Positions 56,117-64,000 of a stretch of 64,000 nucleotides of DNA are shown piece by piece. The translations under genes and the position numbers were made by a program. The first letter of the stretch is position 1. Every line of letters starts with the position of its first letter. The notes beneath the pieces were generated by a model, which saw only the letters and a list, made by a program, of their open reading frames with translations, ran no database searches and was not told where the DNA came from. Source of the stretch: Apoda limacodes (taxonomy: Eukaryota > Arthropoda > Insecta > Lepidoptera > Limacodidae); NCBI GenBank assembly GCA_946406115.1, contig OX291561.1, positions 3,526,273-3,590,272 of the forward strand, given 5' to 3'.

Positions 56117-56574
56117 CATGCGTAATGTCCCCAAGCAAACGTTTTTATGTTGTCTTCCATTATTCGCCGTTTGTCGCCACAAGAACAGCTTACGTTTTTT
56201 GGAAGAGATCGTAATATAGCAATAAATACTTTTATTTGGATAATGTCGACATTACTATTTACAGCACTATTGTAGCGTGTCCGATCGACATGCAATGCCG
56301 TGTTTCGGAGAATCGGTGTGAAAATTTCGATAATCAACATTTTTAAAACACATTGCTGGTTTCGCAGGCTATTTTATTTACCTACTTTCAGTTATTTTTA
56401 ACAGCTTTTTTTTAAACGAAGGACAGCATGTTCCTTGCTTATATTCGGATTGGGTTTGGATTGGTTTGGGTTTTACCAGTAATTAGGTTAAACAAAAAGT
56501 AAAAAAATTACTGTACTTTTGACTATATATATAAACTATTAGAACAATCTAGAAAGTATAAGTTTCAGATTGTT
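56117..56574. other. No gene seen
   Basis: A minus-strand open frame (55972-56340) overlaps the repeat end and has no recognisable domain. Confidence 0.45.
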
Positions 56575-56650
56575 TCTGGTAAACAAGCATATAACCCGCC
56601 TGTTGATGAACGGTCACCGTAGCCTACGTACACTGTAGCAATATGGGCTC
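56575..56650 (-). repeat. LINE 3' tail scrap, reverse
   Basis: The plus strand reads cccgcctgttgatgaacggt, caccgtagcctacg, the reverse complement of the 3' UTR of the 8335-8872 LINE. Confidence 0.6.
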
Positions 56651-58014
56651 TACTCGCACGTTGCCGATCCTTTAGAAACTAAATTTTTTACCCTAGAGGG
56701 GTATATGTTTTATAAAAATCAAACAAACAAAACATTCTACGTTATAATATGTAGTATGTAGTAAAATTGCTTAAACCTTAAATTTATTAACGCTGTAATA
56801 ATGTCCAAGTTATTATATTTGTTCCACAAAACAAAGTAGAAGCTGCTCCGTCATGTTGTGTCGTGGCTGAATGTTTACCAAACTGTTCACTGAATATGTC
56901 GACGTCACACAAACAAACTGTCACTAGTGTAGATATTAATACCCTAATGCAAGTTACGTTACTGGTTGACATCAAATATTGTTGTACGTAGATTTATTTT
57001 ATTCAACATGTGTGTAGAGAAGTGTTTGTTAATAAAAGTTTTATTTTTAAATGCAAATTTGACATATGTATGTTGTAAGTTACAAATTATAAAAATACTT
57101 TGTTTCTAATCGATTCATAATATTATGAAAGTTTTTGCAAATTTTTGTTTATTTGTTTTACAAAACAATTTTATTTCGTTTTACTTTATTTAAAAAAAAA
57201 CTTGGTCCTAATCCTTCCTTTCTTCCTGACTTATGCAAAAATCAAAAGTATCATTATCATTATGACACCGTATCAGCATATTAAAGGTCTCACCGCACAC
57301 ATCAGTGACGTCCCCTCTTAGGTCCGTTAGTCAAAAAATATAGCTTCGTGAATACAATTTGTAAGTCACCGTTCATTTGCATCAGTCAACTTTGGTAGTA
57401 AAGTCAGAGGTTTGTGCAATTACCAATATTTTTTGTGCAATAAAGAACAAGGAGAAAAAATATATTTAGAGACGTAACTATACCATTAAATATAAAGAAT
57501 AGTACTATAATAATAGTTTTAATTTTTTTTTTTTTTATTTAAATAAAAAACTAATAATCAACTAAAATGAAAACTACAAATAAAAAACCTTATAATTTAT
57601 GTTATAAGTAGTTAGTAATAATATTTAGGAAGATTACAGTGCATAATTTATGAGTAATAGAATCATAATAATAATAATAATTAATAGTTTTGGACATTAC
57701 ACACAACACCGTCTGACCCCAAAGTAAGCAAAACTTGTCTTATGGATACCAGACAACGGATACAAAATACATATATATTTTTTTTTATTGTAAAAACGTT
57801 CATATTTTTGAATGGATTGAACAATATAGAGTAGAGAATAGAAAGAATTGAAAAGAGCGACAGCTGGAGAGTTTCTTTCGCCGTGTCTTCTCCCCAGAAC
57901 GCCATTTTGATTCCGAAACGGTAGTAGTTTATGAAATCCTTGCATATTATACTGACGTCAAAAAAGTGATATTGTATCCTATTTTTGAGAAATAAACTAT
58001 TTGAATTTGAAAGA
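56651..58014. other. No gene seen; repeat scraps
   Basis: 57545-57595 repeats the sequence at 52590-52640. 57690-57760 (caccgtctgaccccaaagta, agcaaaacttgtcttatgga) resembles a common lepidopteran LINE tail but I cannot assign it firmly. No gene is supported. Confidence 0.4.
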
Positions 58015-58186
58015 ATATGAGCATTCCTGCGAGAACGGATAGGAAGCTATTTGAGTTGAGAACGATATTCAGAGATATGGTCATATTTTTGCAAACCAAA
58101 TATGAACCTTATACTGAGATTTTGAAGGCGTTCAAGCTTGTCTAGCTGCTCTTTAGTGTAACCAGGGTAGCTTGCGTCGACATCAC
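58015..58186 (-). mobile_element. LINE fragment, same family as 16738-19062
   Basis: Plus-strand blocks tatggtcatatttttgcaaa, ccaaatatgaacc and gcgttcaagcttgtctagct, gctcttta match 17391-17490 of the larger element (its C-terminal coding end). Confidence 0.75.
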
Positions 58187-58894
58187 TACTCCGGTCTAAA
58201 TGGTATAGCTCTTTATAGGTGAGACAGTCAGAGAAAAAGAGAGAGAGCGCAGGCTTAGAAATAGGTCTTCATTGGCACACCTTGGGCACAATGTAATAAT
58301 ATACTATGCTTTGCTTTGGGTATGGAATCCTAGTAATGGATATAGACTTGGACTGTAACAATTACCTACATTACTTTAAAAAAACTATCCATCCAAACGA
58401 AAAAGAGATTTTTTCGAAGCCTATTTATTGCCATGGTTTTTTGTATATATGTGAATTATTATTTTATGCCAAATTGCTTCTTTGTTCAATTTTTATTGGA
58501 AAATAGTATTACCATACATGTAGGGCCATGCATAAATACAGACAAAACATGTAACTTTTAAAGACAATACTTAAATTGATACCAAATTTCGGGACTTTGA
58601 TGTATATTTTTCCAAATCGACAACATAGCCTCCTGACTTAGTTTCTAAAATCGGAATATTGAGTAGATTTAACGACCGAGACTCACCTTTTGATTTCCCC
58701 TGAGGTCATCAAAGCACATCGAGTACGTGCTACAAATTTGACTAGAGCTGGAACATTGTCGATAAAATTAGTAACTTACGTTTACATTTTTATCAAAACT
58801 TACGGAAAGAACCGTAATTTATTATAAGTTTAATAACCGTTCATTATTTTTAAAAATATATTTTGGCGGTTTAATTTACACGTAGGTTTGTCGA
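58187..58894. other. No gene seen
   Basis: AT-rich; a 66-codon plus frame (58306-58506) shows no recognisable feature. Confidence 0.5.
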
Positions 58895-59090
58895 AAATGT
58901 CCCAAATTGGCGATTACGGATCGGAAGACGCAGCGTGGGATGGCCTCCTGCCAGGTTGACAGAGCCATAGGAAGCCGATGGGTGCAGGCGGCTCAGTACC
59001 GGCCATTGTGGAGACACATGGGGGAGGCCTACGTTCAGCAGTGGAAGTCTTTCGGCTGTAACGACGTCGTGATAGGTAATTAAAAATGCA
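58895..59090 (+). mobile_element. RTE-type LINE 3' end
   Basis: The frame reads GSRWVQAAQYRPLWRHMGEA, YVQQWKSFG, the conserved C-terminus of RTE-clade polyproteins. A frame break precedes it (IGDYGSEDAAWDGLLPG) and the coding end is followed by tgtaacgacgtcgtgatag. Confidence 0.8.
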
Positions 59091-59877
59091 TTAAAGGTCA
59101 TCTTTAATCTTTTTATCAAAAAATAAGGAAGTCAGTGGCTTCCAAACTTGAAAAATTTAAGAAACCCCCTCTAATTTTAAGCCGCGTGATCTAAACTTCA
59201 TGAGAGGATTTTCAACAGAATATTCAATTAACTAATATCATTAAGTTTTACATGTCATGTCATGAAAACCATTTCCCGCAAACAACAATACAAATACAAA
59301 CACAAACACAAATGTTGTACCTAAGGATAATTACAGGCTTATCAATTTATTTTAAATGTCCTTTGTGTATTTCATGGCTCATTTAATAATTACTAGCGTT
59401 CTCAATGACACAGCTAATAAAGGGTTATTTACAACCGATATGGCTTTGCAATCGCTTGTTGATTGAAACTCCAGTAACGTTTTTATTAGAGAGTACACAT
59501 TTCACTAACAGCTGTGATTGCGAACAATTCGTTTACCATTTCCATTTCGATTTTTTTTTTGCATATCCCACTATTTAGTTGCCTTAACTAAACAAACTAA
59601 ACAAGGTTCTTCACTCCATTTACTGTGTTACCGTTAGCAATTGCAAAAGATTTAATCATAAACAGAGCAGTTACATCTAATTGTTTAAAACAATGATTCA
59701 TTAAATACAATGTATCGTTTTGATTAATAATATTTGACTGAACACTATGATGTTGATAGTTTGTTGACCAATGTTGTTATAATAAACACTTCCAATTTTG
59801 TTGTCGTAAAGAATTGACGTCTTGTCGCTATCCTTAATGAAGAATGGCTTAAATTCTTAAAAAAACTTTATTCCAAA
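59091..59877. promoter_or_regulatory. Upstream region of the 59878 gene
   Basis: AT-rich. A TATA-like ttataataaa lies at about 59775-59784, roughly 95 bases before the start codon, and two very short upstream ORFs begin at 59837 and 59844. No initiator or splice evidence can be read; the assignment as a promoter is inference. Confidence 0.25.
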
Positions 59878-60510
59878 ATGATTTTGGTGCATTTTTTGGT
59901 ATTTTTGTTCAGTGTTTTTAAAAACAATGTTGTGACTGGTGGAGTTGTGAACATTAAACATTATCCGACAAAACGTGTTGTGAGAACAATTCCGTTTGAT
60001 ACAGATTGGTTTGTGGAAACAAATTATTTAAAAGAATTTTTTTCTGAACCACAAGAAACAGATTACTTTGATAAAATCCAAGGAGAATCTGGTGGCAGTC
60101 AACGTGCCAAAAAGACATGGTTCGAAGCAAAATATTTTGAAGGAGGCAGCATAAGTAGTACAACTACTAAAACTACTGTTACTACCACAACTGTAGCAAC
60201 TGTTGAAAGTAGTCCAAAAGCCATAAGTGATAGTTACCATAGAAATTTAGGAAGTAATGAAATCCCTTTGACAGAACAGCCATCGGCAAATAACGAAGAT
60301 GAAAGCAATGAAGAAAAGTTAAATGATGAAAAAGACAACGAAGAAGACAGTAAAAAAGTAAAAGAAAATGAAGATAATATAGACGAATATAAACATGACA
60401 ATGAAAGCAAAGAAAATCAAAAAGAAACGAATAAAAGTATAAAAGTCGAAGATGGTAACGATAGTGATTACGAAGAAGAAACCGAATCTGAAGAAAAAAC
60501 TAGTTGTTGA
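59878..60510 (+). CDS. Secreted-type acidic protein, 210 residues, unknown family
   Basis: The best candidate for a real gene in the window. It starts MILVHFLVFLFSVF, a hydrophobic N-terminus that looks like a signal peptide (about residues 1-21). Residues 25-90 are mixed and aromatic-rich (HYPTKR, DTDWFVETNY, KTWFEAKYFEGG). Residues 93-109 form a Thr-rich run (STTTKTTVTTTT) that could be O-glycosylated. From about 137 to the end the chain is Asp/Glu/Lys/Asn-rich and probably disordered, ending EETESEEKTSC; the only Cys is the last residue. The start is taken because the hydrophobic leader begins there and the context aaaATG is acceptable. An AATAAA at 60963-60968 could serve as poly(A) signal. 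No family is recognised; extra exons or a retrocopy cannot be excluded. The nearest mobile DNA is the RTE scrap 0.8 kb upstream. Confidence 0.55.
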   Translation: MILVHFLVFLFSVFKNNVVTGGVVNIKHYPTKRVVRTIPFDTDWFVETNYLKEFFSEPQETDYFDKIQGESGGSQRAKKTWFEAKYFEGGSISSTTTKTTVTTTTVATVESSPKAISDSYHRNLGSNEIPLTEQPSANNEDESNEEKLNDEKDNEEDSKKVKENEDNIDEYKHDNESKENQKETNKSIKVEDGNDSDYEEETESEEKTSC

Positions 60511-61292
60511 AAATACTATTATTAGACGATACGATATGTTGACGAAAGAAATAATTATAATTTTATTACGTGGTGATGGATTTTTAAATATAGGCAGTTT
60601 TCTTTTCCATTATGAAGAAAGCCTTTCACATCGTTCTAATGGAAGGCGAGGGACGCAGCCTAGTTGGTAGTGTGGCCAAAAATGATTATTTATTTATTCA
60701 ATTACAAAGTGCATAAGTTTCCTTGTTTGTACTGAGTTAACCTGGAAACTATGCATTTAAATCAAAAATGATTTCACTACCTCTTTATATCCACAACCCT
60801 AGTTATTTCACGTAGCTCAATCAATGATGATGATTCCAAAACATTTTTTACTGAGATGTTACTCTATGTGTAGCTCTCTAGTTAGTGCTTTGTAGTGTTA
60901 CCTCGCCATTTTACTTATCCTCTTCCATAAAACGTTAAGATTTTCTTTTACTGTCGTTTCCAAATAAATTGACCATGGAAATAATATTTGAAGTTTACGA
61001 ATATGGCAGTTCGTTTAGCAGAAAAAAACAGGATACAATTTATGTTACGTGTGTATTTTTAATGTTCATCTCTCACTCTTATTAGCTTTTCTGTAGTTTG
61101 TTGTTCACACTCACGTCAGCTTGACTTTGTTTTACTACAGAACATCTAAATTGGAGGTTTCGTTTAAGTTAAAAGTTATATCGTTATTTATATAAATGTA
61201 GGTGATAATACTCATCTGTTTTCTAAATCACTTGCTTATAGCTGTATTAAAAACTGAGACTGTATTAAACCTGACAGAGATATGGCTAAATT
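60511..61292. other. 3' flank of the 59878 gene; no other gene
   Basis: AT-rich with a possible poly(A) signal at 60963-60968. The short ORF at 60452-60670 is a shadow. Confidence 0.45.
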
Positions 61293-61712
61293 AAAAACCA
61301 AGTGCGAGTCGGACAAGGGTTCCATAGCATTATCTATAAAAACGGCAAAAAAATGACGTTTGTTGTTGAATGTTTGTTTTATTTTAATTTAATTATTTAT
61401 TTTTAAAGTGACTATATAACTAAATAATCTGTGAATATTTTAAGCGTCTACCTGTTTCCGTTATCAATATCGAGCAAAATCGAGCAAAAAAATCACGTTT
61501 GTTGTATGGGAGCCCCCTTAAATACATATTTTATTATGTTTATTAGTATTTGTTTTTATAGAGGCAACAGAAATACATCTTCTGTGAAAATTTCAACTGT
61601 CTAACTATACCGGTTCATGAGATACACCCTGGTCACAGACGGACTGACGGACGGACAGCGTAGTCTTAGTAATAGGGTTCCGCTAATTTCCCTTTGGGTA
61701 TGGAACCCTAAT
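61293..61712 (+). repeat. Family A repeat, near full length
   Basis: It starts aaaaccaagtgcgagtcgga, continues with acgtttgttgtatgggagcc, cggttcatgagatacaccct, ggtcacagacggactgacgg and ends atggaaccctaataaa. Confidence 0.85.
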
Positions 61713-62399
61713 AAAATACTTAAGTCGAAACTCTTTTAGAAATCGAAAAGAATTTGAGTTGTTTATAGATCTACGAACATGTCGAACGGACTTATAATAA
61801 CACAGTTTGACAGAATACCAATCGTTTTTATATCGTTGTCGGTTTGAATGACCTAAATTAACCAAAGCGACAGTGTTCGCGCGTCGACATGAGTCTTACA
61901 AGGGTAGACTAAGTTATTCACGCTTTTACAACGCTAGTTGTCCCATGTTTTCTACACTAATCTACATTATATAATAATATAAAGAGGAAAGATTTGAGAT
62001 TTGTATTTTTGTATGTGTGTAACGAATAAACTCAAAAACTACTGGATCAATTTCAAAAAATCATTCATCATTATAATGCTAAATTATCCCTGATTAACAA
62101 AGGCTATATTTATTACTAGGAAAAATTAGGAATCCCTACTAAAACAATAATGTAACCCAATGTGCAAAAAAATTGGCCATAAAATGTCTTATATCGCATG
62201 CGCTGCGGAAACTATTAATAAAAGCACAAAAAAATGTTTTACAATATTAAAGAACTTCGCAATATGGTATGTCCAACTTTTTTAGTCTTGTCACTTTAAC
62301 TCTTTTTTTACATTTAAAAGTTGATAGCGAAATCAGACCATGTTCTCCACCTTTGTATTAATCCTTAACCAAATAAATCATTTCGGTCCTTTGACAGGA
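61713..62399. other. Family B scrap; otherwise nothing
   Basis: 61965-62110 shows the Family B start (ataatataaagaggaaagat, ttgagatttg) and aactcaaaaactactggatc. No gene. Confidence 0.5.
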
Positions 62400-62879
62400 C
62401 GGCTGTTTGTCATATGACCGTAGCGCAGTTGTTAAGCCAAGTAAGAGGCCTTATGGGTGGTTTGAAAACTCCGAAAGTCGAGTGGCTAATAGCTTCTCAA
62501 CGATCTCTATGGCCTTAACCTCCTTTATATAGGCCTGTGCCGCTGCAGTAGGGCGTATAACAATTAAGGCGATGTATGTGTATAAATCACGGTTCTATGC
62601 CAAGAGGGAGTTCCGAGTGGCTAATATACACCCACATCATACTGTAGGAGACAGCCCCTCTTCACCAACCACTTTAGTGCTACGAGACAGGGGGTGAGCA
62701 CATCGCCTTAGCACTGTTTGGGTTTGTATGTGCCCATTTTGCAATAAATCACCAACTTTAGAGTAGTAAAAAAAAGAGCAGGGACTTAAAATAATATACC
62801 CACTTTTTAATTGTGGAGTAAGTCAGAATTGGACATAGGGAAGGGTAATACAGTAATCCATACTTTGTTGTCTGGAGCA
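62400..62879 (+). repeat. Family C repeat, copy 3, with tRNA-like start
   Basis: Near 62418-62480 there is a tRNA-like outline: gaccgtagcgcagttgttaa followed by gggtggtttgaaaactccg. The Family C blocks then follow: ccaaccactttagtgctacg, agacagggggtgagcac and aagtcagaattggacatagg. It may be a SINE with its head preserved only in this copy. Confidence 0.5.
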
Positions 62880-63130
62880 TCCAATTAATTTGAAATTTGG
62901 GATAGATAGTTTAATAGATAGATAGAGACTGAGAAAGAAATAGGCTTATTTTTATTCTGTAAAATTCAAAAGTTCCCGTAATAATTATAACCGAATTCCA
63001 CGTGAACGAACTACAGATTGCTAAACCAAACTTTCTTATTATAATCAGACAATATCTGTTATAACTACTCCAGGTGTTGCCGTAGAAATATCACGCTGAT
63101 ATCAGAATTAAGTTATATAGTGGGTGAAAC
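62880..63130 (+). repeat. Family B-like repeat
   Basis: It contains gagcatccaattaatttgaa, agatagatagagactgagaa and ccgaattccacgtgaacgaa, the latter shared with 36702. Confidence 0.5.
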
Positions 63131-63429
63131 AAAATGGGGTAATATGTCAATCATTTAACACAAATCTTAGGTTTTAATACAAAACTTTAAAATTACAAAA
63201 AAAAATCTCAAGCAAATAAAATGACAACCCTAAAATTGGTTTGGGCTTAAGGTTTTTTAAAAGACCTTTGTCTTGAATTCTATTCCAATACCTATTTCTA
63301 AACGCTCCCATAACGGCTTTTTGATAATGCTGGATTAGTATTCTGGTAATGGTACAACATGTATGAATAGTCGGTAAAAGTTGCTGTCACAAATACTAAG
63401 ATGGGAAGAATTCAAAATAAAAAGTCCTG
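63131..63429. other. No gene seen
   Basis: AT-rich spacer. Confidence 0.5.
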
Positions 63430-63773
63430 TATTTGGTTATACTGGGGTAAGTAACTATTTGGTTATACTGTGGTAAGTAACTATTTGGTTATACTGTGGT
63501 AAGTAACTATTTGGTTTTACTGTGGTAAGTAACTATTTGGTTATACTGTGGTAAGTAACTATTTGGTTATACTGTGGTAAGTTACTGTTTGGTTATACTG
63601 TGGTAAGTAACTATTTGGTTATACTGTGGTAAGTAACTATTTGGTTATACTGTGGTAAGCAACTATTTGGTTATACTGTGGTAAGTAACTATTTGGTTAT
63701 ACTGTGGTAAGTAACTAGTTGGTTATACTGTGGTAAGTAACTATTTGGTTATACTGTGGTAAGTAACTATTTG
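63430..63773 (+). repeat. 26-bp minisatellite, 13 copies
   Basis: Thirteen units of tatttggttatactgtgg followed by taagtaac, from 63430 in exact 26-base steps, with a handful of single-base changes. Each unit contains gtggtaagtaac, close to a splice donor. Confidence 0.95.
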
Positions 63774-64000
63774 AAAACGTTTCCCCTATCGGTCATCCTG
63801 AAAACTTTTTTTTTAGGAATAAAGTCACTAGTTATTGAATTATCGCAGCCCATAGAGTCACAAATAAAAAAACTGATTTAAGCATTTATTTATTTATTGG
63901 TACAAGTATAACATAAACTGGAAGACAAGCAAAATTGCTATTAAATCGTGCAATTAAATTAAATAAAGCCTTGAGAGCATTATTTTTAAAAAGTAAAACT
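63774..64000. other. No gene seen
   Basis: AT-rich end of the window. Confidence 0.5.

Noticed and set aside
63430..63773. CRISPR or telomere-like array
   Set aside because: Units are contiguous without spacers and do not match the insect TTAGG telomere repeat.
1..64000. LTR retrotransposon or endogenous virus
   Set aside because: I found no pair of long direct repeats with a primer-binding site, and no gag, protease, integrase or envelope-like reading frame.

Overview
The window is animal nuclear DNA and most resembles a moth or butterfly (Lepidoptera). It is strongly AT-rich and has no operons, no prokaryote-style gene packing and no rRNA operon. It carries many fragments of transposon and LINE families that I associate with lepidopteran genomes: a repeat ending in GGAACCCTAAAA, repeats ending in a gcgggcggagccgc-type block, RTE, CR1-like and Jockey-like LINE tails, Tc1/mariner and mariner transposase relics, and tRNA-derived SINEs. 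I find only one plausible intact host-type gene, a single-exon ORF at 59878-60510 for a 210-residue secreted-type acidic protein. Everything else coding-like is a broken mobile-element gene.

Layout. 0-5 kb: a GGAACCCTAAAA repeat, a 5S-rRNA-like scrap, then a 2.7-kb Tc1/mariner-type element (copy 1) with a dead transposase. 5-16 kb: mostly featureless DNA with a CR1-like LINE 3' end (8.3-8.9 kb), a GC-rich block with three consecutive hairpins (8.95-9.4 kb) and an RTE reverse transcriptase scrap. 16-24.6 kb: a 2.3-kb minus-strand LINE with endonuclease and reverse transcriptase, SINEs, and a 69-bp higher-order satellite abutting another LINE scrap. 26-34 kb: a mariner relic, several minisatellites, a LINE scrap, SINEs and a recombinase-like pseudogene (33.4-33.8 kb). 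34-43 kb: repeats, then a second copy of the Tc1/mariner element (36.8-39.2 kb) and a possible 3.4-kb element bounded by inverted repeats (39.7-43.1 kb). 44.4-45.2 kb: nineteen copies of a 45-bp minisatellite. 46-53 kb: a stack of LINE and transposase fragments and a fold-back palindrome joined to a pseudogene. 55-64 kb: a small fold-back element, LINE scraps, the 210-residue gene, more repeats and a 26-bp minisatellite.

The best candidate for something new is the pair of related Tc1/mariner elements (1780-4504 and 36833-39182). They have matching terminal inverted repeats, TA flanks, an intron in the transposase and a DD35E spacing in copy 1. A lepidopteran interspersed repeat sits directly behind the transposase stop codon in both copies, and both contain tRNA-like segments. 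The window does not show genes working together in a pathway. The family assignments below come from reading translations by eye and from memory of the families; no database search was possible.
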